From: Vicinamibacteria bacterium
GTDB taxonomy: Bacteria; Acidobacteriota; Vicinamibacteria; Fen-336
Length of the DNA: 64,000 nt
Direction: 5' to 3'
NCBI GenBank assembly: GCA_035570235.1
Contig: DATMML010000091.1
Span: forward strand, 62,001-126,000
In this document: positions 1-8,201 of the stretch, in pieces
Layout of the letters: each line of letters begins with the position of its first letter
Position numbering within the stretch: the stretch's first letter is position 1
Program-made: the position numbers and the translations under genes
Notes under the pieces: generated by a model
What the model was told of the DNA's origin: nothing
The model's database searches: none
What the model saw: only the letters and a program-made list of their open reading frames with translations

Positions 1-666
1 CGCTGACCCCGTTGCAGTTGATGGTGCCCCAGTAGCGGAGGGGGTCGAGGAGGCCCTCGGCCATCATCTGCAGGCTCACGCGGTGGGACTCCTCGGACCG
101 GCGGGCGGGATCGAGGTAGTGCTCGGGGTCTGTCCTCCGCTTCCATTCCCGCCAGAGCGCGCGGGAGTGCTCGGTGTTGAGGTCGGGCTCGATGGTGAAG
201 CCTTGGCCGCGGGCGAAAGCCTGGGCCCCCGCACCGACCAGCAGATGATGGTCCGTCTCGTCCATCACGAGCCGGGCCACCCGGGACGGGGTACGCACAC
301 CCTCGAGCGCGGCCACTCCCCCCGCGCGCTTCCTCCCCCATGCATGCAGCAACAATCGAGCTGGACCACGCCCTCTGCGTTGGGGAGCCCGCCGTAGCCC
401 ACGCTGTCGTCCTCGGGGTCCAGCTCTACGATGTTGACCCCCGCGATCAGAGCGTCCAGCACGTCCTCGCCGCGCGTGATCCGCTCGAAGGCCTCCTGCA
501 CGCAGGTGCGTGGCCCGCCGTTCTTGAACTTGTTCCCGTTGGCGGAGGAGACCACCACCGGGCGCGTCGGCTTGGGAACAAGGACGGTGGGGGCTCGGGT
601 CAGGAGCGGGCTCGCGCCCAGGGCCACCCCCGCCTTCACAAACTCACGGCGGCTCAGCCCCGGCAT
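1..666 (-). pseudogene. N4-(beta-N-acetylglucosaminyl)-L-asparaginase family, Tat-exported; frameshifted and cut by the left edge
   Basis: The ATG at 666 opens a protein beginning MPGLSRREFVKAG, a twin-arginine (Tat) signal with SRREF at residues 5-9. It is followed by the Ntn-hydrolase family blocks VVVSSANGNKF, GEDVLDALIAGVNIVE and SVGYGGLPNAEGVVQLD. After MHG the frame is lost in a C run at 335-339: adding one base restores RKRAGGVAALEGVRTPSR and then VARLVMDETDH, continuing to the window edge as LLDPLRYWGTINCNGV. The family cleaves the GlcNAc-Asn bond of glycoasparagine and self-processes at a Thr that lies left of base 1 here. The break is either a homopolymer sequencing error or a true frameshift. 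The gene follows the creatininase-like gene on the same strand, 97 bases downstream of it. Confidence 0.75.
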
Positions 667-763
667 GGTCGGGCGGTCTCCCTCCGCGGTCGCGGCGCGG
701 GTAGAAACGCCTCCCCCGCGGCGGAGGAGGGACGGCTCGGGGCACGGCCCCGCGCCACTCCCC

Positions 764-1588
764 TCAATTGAATGCCCCCGCCAGGTCCCACTTCCGGATC
801 GTCTCCTCCACAAGCCGCGCCACCTTTTCGTTGACCCGGGCAAAGTAGCGCTTGGCCTTGGCGGGGTCGAACTGTGGATAACCCTGCCCCTCCTTATAAA
901 GGCCGATGCTGGACGGATACGGGTACGCGCTCCAGGTGTTGGGGGCCGGGTACGCGGTGGCCATATCCGGTCGGTAACGCTCGGCGTGGACCAGGGAGGG
1001 ATCGATGGCCTGCAGGAAGGCGGTCTCGTTGTTGCCGGCGTGCCCGCCGTCCTCTCCAAAGACCTCCATGGTCACGTCCGAGCAGTACGACCACCAATTC
1101 ACGACCAAGACCCTCACCCGCTCCTCGCGCCCCACCTCCTGGGCGAGGGCGGAGAGGATGGCGGTCTGCCCGCCGCCGTGGCCATTCAGGAGGATGAGGT
1201 TCCGGAACCGGTTGCGGGCCAGCCCCAGGAGCACGGCGCGCACGTACGCCCGGTAGGCCTCCTCGGGGACCGTGAACGCACCGGGGTAGGCGTCCATGGA
1301 GCCCGTGAAGCCGTAGGGAACGACGGGCGCGACGAGGGCGTTCAGGCGGGGGGCGATCTCGCGGGCGATGGCCACGGGAGCCAGAATGTCCGCCCCGTTG
1401 GCGGTGACGCCGTGCGCCTCCAGGGTGCCCAGGGGGAGGAGCACGGTCTGGATCCGGCCCGGCACCCACTCGCGGAACTCCATCCAGTTGATGCGCTCGA
1501 GCTCGCGCGTGGGGGGGGCGGTCGGCTCTGCCGCAGGGGCGGGGAGGGCGGCCAGGAGGAGGGTGAGGGCGAGGATGGTTTGGCACAT
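764..1588 (-). CDS. Secreted creatininase-family amidohydrolase
   Basis: The 274-residue protein has an N-terminal signal peptide (hydrophobic residues 4-18, then PAPAAEP), so it is probably exported. Family motifs are LPLGTLEAHG and the following ADILAP (metal-binding Glu/His/Asp region), NGHGGGQTA and HAGNNETA (His and Glu ligands). Creatininase-family enzymes are dinuclear-metal amidases that include creatinine amidohydrolase and the FAPy deformylase MftE/ArfB relatives. Substrate cannot be told from sequence, and the usual EQHGPHLP is altered to EAHGVTANG. A weak promoter lies just upstream inside the end of the methyltransferase gene. The glycosylasparaginase gene follows on the same strand, so both may act on amide bonds in the periplasm, which is inference. 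Confidence 0.85.
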   Translation of the reverse strand: MCQTILALTLLLAALPAPAAEPTAPPTRELERINWMEFREWVPGRIQTVLLPLGTLEAHGVTANGADILAPVAIAREIAPRLNALVAPVVPYGFTGSMDAYPGAFTVPEEAYRAYVRAVLLGLARNRFRNLILLNGHGGGQTAILSALAQEVGREERVRVLVVNWWSYCSDVTMEVFGEDGGHAGNNETAFLQAIDPSLVHAERYRPDMATAYPAPNTWSAYPYPSSIGLYKEGQGYPQFDPAKAKRYFARVNEKVARLVEETIRKWDLAGAFN

Positions 1589-1626
1589 GGCGGCGAGCTC
1601 CGCGAGTCGCGCGTTGACCGGCGACG

Positions 1627-1655
1627 ATCCTATCGTTCGTGGCCCGTTCTTACAA
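1627..1655 (-). promoter_or_regulatory. Possible promoter of the creatininase-like gene
   Basis: On the minus strand TTGTAA (1655-1650) and TAGGAT (1632-1627) are separated by 17 bases. Each matches the sigma-70 consensus at four of six positions. The predicted start near 1620 gives a leader of about 30 bases. This would let the gene be read apart from the lipopolysaccharide operon that ends at 1650. Confidence 0.35.
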
Positions 1656-2189
1656 GACGCCGCAAGCGGCCAGGAGATGCCGGAGGTAAAGCAGGGCCGC
1701 CGCTAGGAGGAGCCCGAACGCCGTGCGCCACTCCCGGTTCCTGCCCACGCGCTCCCAGGTAAAGCGCGAGGCGCGCGGGCCCCCGGGGGTCAGCCGGGGT
1801 AGGAAGGAGGGCACTTCCGCCGCCCAGCCTCTGTACTCGACCGCGAACTTCTCGCGCAGGAACCCCGCCTCCTCCCGCATGACCGAGGGATAGAAGGCGG
1901 TGAAGTACGCGGCCACGGCCAGAACGACCCAGAGGCTGGCCGAGGCCACCGCCACCCCCAGGGCCAGAAGCAGGCTCCCCAGGTAGAGAGGGTTGCGGGT
2001 GAAGGCGTAGGGGCCGCCCGTGGCCAGGCTCCGGGTCTTGTCGATGTGGCCCGAGGCCCAGACCCGGATCCCCTCTCCGATCACCCCCAGGGGCAGCCCG
2101 AGGAGCACCGAGACCGGCGAGGGGCGGGACAGAAGGAGGACGAGGAGGCCGACGGCGTAGCCGAGGGGGACGCGGAGCCTAGACGGCAA
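1650..2189 (-). CDS. Isoprenylcysteine carboxyl methyltransferase (ICMT)-family membrane protein
   Basis: About 179 residues with four or five hydrophobic segments. The family signature is clear: IRVWASGHIDKTRSLATGGPY followed by AFTRNPLYLGSLLLALG, the S-adenosylmethionine-binding region of ICMT/phospholipid methyltransferase-like proteins. I chose the TTG at 2189, which overlaps the end of waaC by 11 bases, because the open frame further upstream lies inside waaC and does not look like coding sequence. As last gene of the lipopolysaccharide operon it may methylate a lipid or an envelope component, but nothing in the sequence names the substrate. Confidence 0.75.
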   Translation of the reverse strand: MPSRLRVPLGYAVGLLVLLLSRPSPVSVLLGLPLGVIGEGIRVWASGHIDKTRSLATGGPYAFTRNPLYLGSLLLALGVAVASASLWVVLAVAAYFTAFYPSVMREEAGFLREKFAVEYRGWAAEVPSFLPRLTPGGPRASRFTWERVGRNREWRTAFGLLLAAALLYLRHLLAACGVL

Positions 2190-3204
2190 GGCTCTCGGGC
2201 CCGCTTCGGCCCAGGCGGCGAAGGGCGGCCTCGAGCACCGCAGAGGGCGGGATCTGCCGCATGACCCCGTCATGGACGGCGCACCGCCGCCGGTGGCAGG
2301 GGGCGCAGGAGGGGGCACGGCGCACCACCAGATCCTGGGGGGAGAAGGGGCCGTTGCGGGCGGGGTCCGTGGGCCCGAAGAGGCCGACCACCGGCGTCCC
2401 CACCGCACAGGCGATGTGCAGGGGACCGGTGTCGGCGGCCACCACCAGGCGGGCACGGCGGGCCAGCTCCACGTACTCGAGGAGGGTGGTGGGAAAGGAC
2501 GTGGCGGCCGCGCCCCCCGAGGCCGAGACCACGCGGGTGGCCAGCGCCTCCTCGCCGGGGCCGAAAGTCACGAGCGGGATGAGGCCGCGCTCGCGCAGGC
2601 CCCGGGCCAGCTCAGAGAAGCTCTCCGGCGGCCAGAGCTTGCTCGCCCACCCGCCCCCGGGATTCAAGATCACGAAGTCGTGGAGCCGCGAAGCGGTGAG
2701 GGCCGTCTCCACGCGCGCGGCCTCCGCCCCCGAAGGGGGGAGCGGGAAGTCGCGGGCCCCCACCGCCTCGATGCCCAGAAGCCGGAGGAGAGCAAGGTTC
2801 TTGTCGATGACGTGGGGCAGGTCCTCGGGAAGGAGGGCCCGCTCGTGGGCGAGCAGGGCCGAGAGCGGCTCGCGGCGCGCCCCCCGGGCGTAGCCCATGA
2901 CGCGCGTGGCCCCCGAGAGGCGCGCCCAGGCCGCCGACTTCCACAGCCCCTGGAAGTCGAGGGCGATGTCGTACCGCCGCCCCCGCAGCTCCCGCATCGT
3001 CGCCCAGGCCAGTCCTCCCCGGAAGGCGCGCGCGGCGGGGGCGGCCGCGACCTGGGAGAGGAAGGGATGCCCCTCGAGGAGGGGGCGGGCCGGGGGCTCC
3101 ACGACCCAGCCCGCCTCGTAGCCGTGGCGGTGGAGGGCGGCCAGGGCGGGGAGGGTATGGACCACGTCCCCGATCGCGGAAAGGCGCACGAGGAGCGCTC
3201 TCAC
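2179..3204 (-). CDS. waaC: Lipopolysaccharide heptosyltransferase I (GT9 family)
   Basis: 341 residues, normal for the family. The N-terminal [16 protein letters not shown] (residues 4-19) carries the catalytic Asp13. [11 protein letters not shown] (181-191) and ADTGPLHIA (257-265) form the ADP-heptose site in the C-terminal Rossmann half. A C-terminal CAPCHRRRC cluster is also typical of this family. The enzyme adds the first L-glycero-D-manno-heptose to Kdo on the cytoplasmic face of the inner membrane. Assignment as WaaC rather than WaaF rests on the [11 protein letters not shown] motif, on its difference from the gene at 5325-6311, and on its place beside the heptose-nucleotide genes. It overlaps rfaE2 by four bases. 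Confidence 0.88.
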   Translation of the reverse strand: MRALLVRLSAIGDVVHTLPALAALHRHGYEAGWVVEPPARPLLEGHPFLSQVAAAPAARAFRGGLAWATMRELRGRRYDIALDFQGLWKSAAWARLSGATRVMGYARGARREPLSALLAHERALLPEDLPHVIDKNLALLRLLGIEAVGARDFPLPPSGAEAARVETALTASRLHDFVILNPGGGWASKLWPPESFSELARGLRERGLIPLVTFGPGEEALATRVVSASGGAAATSFPTTLLEYVELARRARLVVAADTGPLHIACAVGTPVVGLFGPTDPARNGPFSPQDLVVRRAPSCAPCHRRRCAVHDGVMRQIPPSAVLEAALRRLGRSGPESLAV

Positions 3205-3689
3205 CCTCGGATCCTCGCCAGCAGCGCACGCGTGTCGTGGGTCTTGGCGTCCCCCACGATGGCCACCCGGCCGCCGTAGGAGCGCACCAGCGCTCCCTCG
3301 GGGACCGTCTCCGGCGTGTAGTCGGTTCCCTTGCAGTGCACGTCCGGGCGCAGGGCGAGGATCAGCCGCGCCGCGTCGTCCTCTTCAAAAATCACGACCT
3401 GGTCGACGCCCTTCAGGCCGGCCACTAGAAGGGCCCGGTCGGCCGCGGGCAGGATGGGCCGCCCCTGTCCCTTGAGCCGGCGCACGGCCCGGTCTCCGTT
3501 CACCCCCACCACGAGCAGGTCGCCCTCCTCGCGGGCCCCGGCCAGGTACCGCACGTGGCCCACGTGCAAGAGATCGAAGCAGCCATTGGCGAGGGCGATG
3601 GTCTGGCCCGCCCGGCGGGCCGACTCCACCCGCGATCGGACCTCGTCAAGGCTGCCGATCTTGGCGGAGGCGATGCGCATGCTCCTCAC
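3201..3689 (-). CDS. rfaE2: D-glycero-beta-D-manno-heptose 1-phosphate adenylyltransferase
   Basis: 162 residues, a stand-alone version of the second domain of Hld[16 protein letters not shown] (35-49) contains the HxGH nucleotidyltransferase motif. [13 protein letters not shown] and CKGTDYTPE are further family blocks. It transfers AMP from ATP to heptose-1-phosphate, making ADP-D,D-heptose. In enterobacteria this domain is fused to the kinase; here it is a separate gene whose start overlaps the kinase stop by four bases, so stoichiometry is probably kept by translational coupling. Confidence 0.92.
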   Translation of the reverse strand: MRSMRIASAKIGSLDEVRSRVESARRAGQTIALANGCFDLLHVGHVRYLAGAREEGDLLVVGVNGDRAVRRLKGQGRPILPAADRALLVAGLKGVDQVVIFEEDDAARLILALRPDVHCKGTDYTPETVPEGALVRSYGGRVAIVGDAKTHDTRALLARIRG

Positions 3690-4747
3690 GAGCGCGTCCG
3701 GGCCGCCTTCGCCCCGCCGGCCGCCGCGCCCCGGGGAGCCACCGCCGCCCTAAGCTCGGCGGCGGAAACGGTGGAGGTGGCCCGCTTCATGACCACGATA
3801 CCGCCCGCGACGTTGGCGAGCACGCTGGCCTCAGCGGGGCTGGCCCCCGCGGCCAGGGCTAGAGTGAAGGTGGCGATGACGGTGTCCCCGGCTCCCGTCA
3901 CGTCCGCCACCTGGTCGCTGCCATGGATGGGGATGTGCACCGTCGGGCGGGCGGGCTCAAAGAGGGCCATGCCGTCGCTACCGCGCGTGATGAGCACGGC
4001 CTTGGCGCCCAGGCGTCGGATCAGCGTGCGGCCGGCCGCTTCCAGGTGCCCGCGGTCATGTCCGATCGTGATTCCGAGGGCGGCCTCGACCTCCGGCTCG
4101 TTGGGCGTGACCGCGGTCATGCCCCGGAAGGCCAGGAGGCCGTGGCGCGAGTCCACCGTCACGGGCACGGCACGGCGGCGCGCGAAAGTGATTGCGGCCT
4201 GCACGAGGTCGGGGGTGAGGAGGCCGAAGCCATAGTCGCTCACGAGCACGCCGTCCACCCGCCCCCGGAAGCCATCCAGGGCCCGCCGCACCGCCCGCCG
4301 GGCGGGATCTCGGGGGTCCAGGCGGGTGGCCCGGTCGATGCGCACCAGCTGCTGCTTGGTGGAGTGCGCGCCGCCGGCCAGGATGCGGGTCTTCACGGGC
4401 GTGCGGTAGCCGGCCCCCGTGAGGACGCGGGCGGTCGCCACTCCCTTCTCGCGGAGGAGCGCGCGCAGCTGGCGGCCATGCGTGTCTGCGCCCAAGATGC
4501 CCAGGGGGAGGGGCGTGCCCCCCAGCGTGCGGATGTTGTGGACGGCGTTGGCGCCACCCCCCAGACGGACCTCAGCCCCGTCGTGCTCCAGGATCAGGAC
4601 GGGGGCCTCCCGACTCACGCGTTGGACGCGACCGTAGACGAACTCGTCGGCCACGAGATCGGCGAGCACGAGAAGGCGCCGGTCCCGGAAGGCGTGGACG
4701 AGGTCGGCGAGCCGCGCGGGCGAGGGGGCCTGCCCGGCGCTCCTCAT
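3686..4747 (-). CDS. rfaE1: D-glycero-beta-D-manno-heptose-7-phosphate kinase (PfkB family)
   Basis: 353 residues from the ATG at 4747, whose ATGA overlaps the gmhB stop. The ribokinase/PfkB fold is marked by GGGANAVHN (63-71), TVDSRHG (197-203), TPNEPEVE (214-221) and the anion-hole/catalytic motif DVTGAGDT (282-289, Asp288 as base). It phosphorylates D-glycero-D-manno-heptose-7-phosphate at C1. The next two steps are encoded on either side: GmhB upstream and the adenylyltransferase downstream. The isomerase GmhA and the epimerase HldD that complete the pathway are not in this window. The longer upstream open frame lies inside gmhB and was rejected. Confidence 0.93.
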   Translation of the reverse strand: MRSAGQAPSPARLADLVHAFRDRRLLVLADLVADEFVYGRVQRVSREAPVLILEHDGAEVRLGGGANAVHNIRTLGGTPLPLGILGADTHGRQLRALLREKGVATARVLTGAGYRTPVKTRILAGGAHSTKQQLVRIDRATRLDPRDPARRAVRRALDGFRGRVDGVLVSDYGFGLLTPDLVQAAITFARRRAVPVTVDSRHGLLAFRGMTAVTPNEPEVEAALGITIGHDRGHLEAAGRTLIRRLGAKAVLITRGSDGMALFEPARPTVHIPIHGSDQVADVTGAGDTVIATFTLALAAGASPAEASVLANVAGGIVVMKRATSTVSAAELRAAVAPRGAAAGGAKAARTRS

Positions 4748-5325
4748 CCGCCCGCCCCCCCGGCCATGATCCTCTCCACCGCCTCCAGCAGGTGCTCCGC
4801 GACCAGATCCGGCGGGCGGGGCGCGGCCGGGGCATGGTAGGCGAGCTCGCCCCGGCCGTAGCCGCTCTTCACCAGCGCCCCCCGCGCGCCGACGTTCCAG
4901 GCCAGCTGGAGGTCCGAGATCCGGTCCCCCACCACCCACGAGCGGCCGAGGTCGATGTCGAGCTCAGCCTCCGCGCGGCGCAGGAGACCCGGCCGCGGCT
5001 TGCGGCAATCGCAGTCCGCCCGGTAGGGCGGCTCCCCCACCGAGGGATGGTGCATGCAGACGTAGATCCCGTCCAACCGGGCGCCCCCCGCCTCCAAAGT
5101 GGAGCGGAGGGCGGCGTGGACCTCGCCAATCAGCGCCTCCGGGAAGTAGCCGCGGGCGACCCCCGCCTGGTTGGTGACGACCACGGCCCGGAAGCCGCCA
5201 CGGTTCACCAGGCGCACCGCGTCTACCGACCAGGGATAGAGGTGGAAACGGGAGGCGTGGTTGACGTACCCCACTTCCCACGAGAGGGTGCCGTCGCGGT
5301 CAATGAAGATCGCGGGTATTGCCAT
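4744..5325 (-). CDS. gmhB: D-glycero-beta-D-manno-heptose-1,7-bisphosphate 7-phosphatase
   Basis: 193 residues, a HAD-superfamily phosphatase. FIDRDGT (7-13) supplies the nucleophile Asp9 and acid/base Asp11; VVTNQAG (49-55) and KPRPGLL (109-115) are the next HAD motifs. The structural zinc site of GmhB is intact: Cys90, His92, Cys105 and Cys107. It removes the 7-phosphate from heptose-1,7-bisphosphate between the kinase and adenylyltransferase steps. The start ATG at 5325 shares one base with the waaF stop (TGATG), and its stop overlaps rfaE1. Confidence 0.93.
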   Translation of the reverse strand: MAIPAIFIDRDGTLSWEVGYVNHASRFHLYPWSVDAVRLVNRGGFRAVVVTNQAGVARGYFPEALIGEVHAALRSTLEAGGARLDGIYVCMHHPSVGEPPYRADCDCRKPRPGLLRRAEAELDIDLGRSWVVGDRISDLQLAWNVGARGALVKSGYGRGELAYHAPAAPRPPDLVAEHLLEAVERIMAGGAGG

Positions 5326-6311
5326 CACGACTCCGAGAGCACTTCCAGGACCGCCTCCGCCACGCGGTCCGCGGGGATCCGCCGCATGCAGCGATGGTCG
5401 ATGGGACACTCGCGGAGCAGGCAGGGCGCGCACTCCACCTCCACTCGTAGGAGTCGGGCTCGGTCGCTCACGGGGGCCGTCTCTCTCCAATCCGTGGAGC
5501 CGAAGACCGCGACCACGGGAACCCCGAGGGCGGCGGCCAGGTGCATGGGTCCGGAGTCGTTGGTCACGAGGGCGCGAAGATGGGAGAGCACGCCCAGAAG
5601 CTCGGTCAAGGTGGTCTCCCCGCAGAGGACGCGGGCGGGCACGCGAAGCCCGGCCGCGATCTCCTCGCCCAGCGGGCGGTCGGCGATCCCGCCCAGGATC
5701 GCGACCTTGGCCCCCGTCCGCCGGCCCACGAAGTCGGCCACCGCCGCGTAGCGCTCCGGGTACCAACGCTTGGCCGTCCCGAAGAAGGCCCCCGGGTTCA
5801 GGCCCAGCCAGGGGCCGGGGGCGCCGAGGATCTCCTCCCCCCGCGCCCGAAAGGCCGGCGGGCAGCGCATCGACACATCGGGGGGAGGCGAGGTATCGAG
5901 GCCGAGGCCGGCGAGCATGGCCCGATAGTAGTACACCTGGCTGCGGCCCCGGACATCCGGGGGGACGCGCGGCCGCCGGGTCAGGAGGGGACCGCGGCCG
6001 TCGGTGGCGTAGCCCCAGCGCTCGGGGATGTCGGCGGCCCAGACCAAAAGCGCGGTCGCGAATGAGTTGGGCAGGACCACGGCCGCGTCGTAGCGTCCCC
6101 GGATGGCCTTCACGTCGGCGCGCAGGCCGCCGCTCACGCGCAGGCCGTCCACTTCGGGCAGGGCACGGTAGATGTCAGCCACCCACGGCCGGGCTAGAAC
6201 CTCGAGCCGGGCCTTAGGAAAGCTGCGGCGCAGGTCCCGGAGGGCGGCCAGGGAAAGCACCACGTCGCCGACCCAGTTGGGCGCGCGGACGAGCAGGGCC
6301 TCAGGAGACAT
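5325..6311 (-). CDS. waaF: Lipopolysaccharide heptosyltransferase II (GT9 family)
   Basis: 328 residues. The N-terminal APNWVGDVVLSL (10-21) is the WaaF form of the GT9 motif. GLNPGAFFGTAKRWYPERY and VTNDSGPMHLA carry the donor-binding residues, and the end has the family cysteine cluster CAPCLLRECPIDHRCM. The enzyme adds the second heptose of the inner core. Having both a WaaF-type and a WaaC-type enzyme in one operon indicates at least two heptoses in the core. The stop overlaps gmhB by one base, and the start lies inside the 3' end of the acyltransferase gene by 11 bases. Confidence 0.92.
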   Translation of the reverse strand: MSPEALLVRAPNWVGDVVLSLAALRDLRRSFPKARLEVLARPWVADIYRALPEVDGLRVSGGLRADVKAIRGRYDAAVVLPNSFATALLVWAADIPERWGYATDGRGPLLTRRPRVPPDVRGRSQVYYYRAMLAGLGLDTSPPPDVSMRCPPAFRARGEEILGAPGPWLGLNPGAFFGTAKRWYPERYAAVADFVGRRTGAKVAILGGIADRPLGEEIAAGLRVPARVLCGETTLTELLGVLSHLRALVTNDSGPMHLAAALGVPVVAVFGSTDWRETAPVSDRARLLRVEVECAPCLLRECPIDHRCMRRIPADRVAEAVLEVLSES

Positions 6312-7188
6312 CTCGGCCGCCCACCCCGGACGGGGACGTCTTCCATCGCCGGTGGATCCACAGCCACTGCTCGGGGACCCCCCGGACCCAAACCTCGATG
6401 TTCCGGGTCAGCTCTTGGGTGAGATGCGCGATGTCCGCCCGGCGGTCGCCGGAGGGCGACCAGGCGAGGGGTGGGTCATAGATCATCCGGTACCGCCCTC
6501 GGGGCCCGATCTCGGTATGGCAGGGGATGAGGGCGCAGCCAGTCTTGACGGCCAGGGCCGCGACCACGGTGGTGGTGGCGGCGGGACGGCCAAAGAAGTC
6601 CACGAAGATGCCGTCATTCTCCTGCACGTTCTGGTCGATGAGGATGGCCACCCCCTGGCCCTCTCGCATCGCGCGCAGGACGGGGGCGAGCGCCCTCTGC
6701 TTGTAGATCACGGTGTTCCCGCCCGCGGTGCGAAGGGCGCAGAGGCGGCGGTCGAGGTCGGGGTTGTCGAGCGGTCGCGCCACCACCCCGATGGGCCCGA
6801 AGGTCCAGCCGTGGCCGATGCCGTGCAGCTCCCAATTGCCAATGTGCGCGGTGGCCAGGATGGCCCCCCGCCCCGCGGCCATGGCGGCCCGAACGTGCTC
6901 GCCCCCTTCCACGTCGATCAAGGAGAGCACCTCCTCGCGGGAGCGGCCCTGCAGCCACAAGATGTCCAAGAGCACCTGGCCAAAGTGCGCGTACACCCCC
7001 CGGGCCGTGCGCAGGAGGCGGCTCCGGTCCCAGTCCGGGAAGGCCTGCCGCAGATTGTCGACCGCGATGGCCACGTGCCGGCGGTCCAGGTCTCCCAGGA
7101 CCCGCCCCAGGGCCCGGCCGAGAGCCAGGGCGGCCCGTCGCGGGAGGGGGGAGACGATCGCGCTCACGAGGGCGGCCACCTGGTCCAC
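6301..7188 (-). CDS. lpxL: Lipid A biosynthesis lauroyl/myristoyl-type acyltransferase (LpxL/HtrB family)
   Basis: About 295 residues from a GTG at 7188, 15 bases beyond the lpxK stop. A CTG or upstream codon is possible, because no ATG is near. The acyltransferase H-x4-E motif is present (HIGNWE, His115 and Glu120), with VARPLDNPDLDRRL, QNVQENDGIFVDFFG and the C-terminal PEQWLWIHRRWK typical of the family. It transfers a secondary acyl chain to Kdo-lipid A at the inner membrane. Only one such enzyme is encoded in this operon, so the number of secondary chains it adds cannot be told. Confidence 0.88.
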   Translation of the reverse strand: MDQVAALVSAIVSPLPRRAALALGRALGRVLGDLDRRHVAIAVDNLRQAFPDWDRSRLLRTARGVYAHFGQVLLDILWLQGRSREEVLSLIDVEGGEHVRAAMAAGRGAILATAHIGNWELHGIGHGWTFGPIGVVARPLDNPDLDRRLCALRTAGGNTVIYKQRALAPVLRAMREGQGVAILIDQNVQENDGIFVDFFGRPAATTTVVAALAVKTGCALIPCHTEIGPRGRYRMIYDPPLAWSPSGDRRADIAHLTQELTRNIEVWVRGVPEQWLWIHRRWKTSPSGVGGRDVS

Positions 7189-7202
7189 GTGCGCAGGCTG
7201 AC

Positions 7203-8201
7203 TCAGGCCACCCTCCGGGCCGCCGCCAAGAGCCGCGCCCGCAGACGGGGCTCGTCCGCGATCTCGGCCGCGATGCGAAAGACGAGCAAGGGCGGGCCGG
7301 GGGCGCCCTCCGGCAGCCGCACCGCGTCCTTGGCCGTGGTCACGAGGGCGTCCGCTCCCGCCGCCCGCGCCCGCCGGGCCGCCTCCGCGAGGTCTCCCTC
7401 CGAATAGGGATGGTGGTCCGGGAAGAAAGCGTGGCCCGCGACCTCGGGCGAGAGCGCCTTGACGTCGGATTCGAAGCGCTCGGGCCGCGCGATGCCGGCG
7501 AGGAGGAACGGCCGGAGGGGGGCCGGCCGGCGGTCGCCCTGGGGATCGAAGAATCCCAGCCCTCGGCGCCCCATCCGAAACGTGCGCTCCCGGCCCAGAA
7601 ACCCCTCCCAGGCGGCCGCGGCCTCTGCCGGCCCTCCCGGGGGGCGGGTCAAGAGCACGACGTCCGCCCGCCGGGCGGCGGCGGGAGCCTCGCGCAGCCG
7701 ACCCGCAGGCAGCGGCCGGTCCGCGAGGTCCGCGACGTCGAGGCAAAGCAGGTCCAAGTCGCGGTGGAGCCGCAAGTGCTGGAACCCGTCGTCCAGCAGA
7801 TGCACGCAGGGACCGAAGCGTTCCTCGATCCACCGGCCCACGACGTCGCGATGGGGCCCCACGGCCACGATCACGCCGGGCAGGGCCCGGGCCAGCATGA
7901 CCGGCTCGTCCCCCGCCACCCCCGCCGCCACCTGCACGACAGTTCCGTCGCTGACCAGGAGGGCGTCGCCCCGAAACGACCCCCGATAACCCCGGCTCAG
8001 GATGGCCACGGGAAGGCCTTCCTCGCGCAGGATCTCAGCCAGGCGGGCCACGACCGGAGTCTTGCCACTCCCCCCCACGCTGAGGTTGCCCACGCTGATC
8101 ACCGGCCCCCGGAGCCGGGCCCGCCTGAGCACCCCCCGTTGGTAGGCCGCCACGCGCAGCCGGCCGGCGGTCCCGAAGAGTGAACCCAGCAACCGCCTCA
8201 C
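7203..8201 (-). CDS. lpxK: Tetraacyldisaccharide 4'-kinase
   Basis: 332 residues. The Walker A motif is VGNLSVGGSGKTP (37-49). It is followed by LSRGYRG, a DEP block, HLLDDGFQHLRL and the C-terminal TTAKDAVRLP, all standard LpxK blocks. The enzyme phosphorylates the 4' position of the lipid A disaccharide. The start is a GTG at 8201 overlapping the waaA stop by four bases (GTGA). The longer frame upstream lies inside waaA. The next gene starts 14 bases downstream. Confidence 0.93.
   Translation of the reverse strand: MRRLLGSLFGTAGRLRVAAYQRGVLRRARLRGPVISVGNLSVGGSGKTPVVARLAEILREEGLPVAILSRGYRGSFRGDALLVSDGTVVQVAAGVAGDEPVMLARALPGVIVAVGPHRDVVGRWIEERFGPCVHLLDDGFQHLRLHRDLDLLCLDVADLADRPLPAGRLREAPAAARRADVVLLTRPPGGPAEAAAAWEGFLGRERTFRMGRRGLGFFDPQGDRRPAPLRPFLLAGIARPERFESDVKALSPEVAGHAFFPDHHPYSEGDLAEAARRARAAGADALVTTAKDAVRLPEGAPGPPLLVFRIAAEIADEPRLRARLLAAARRVA

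Noticed and set aside
431-1762. Open frame of 443 codons on the plus strand
   Set aside because: It lies across the creatininase and glycosylasparaginase genes in antisense, without a ribosome site or domain.
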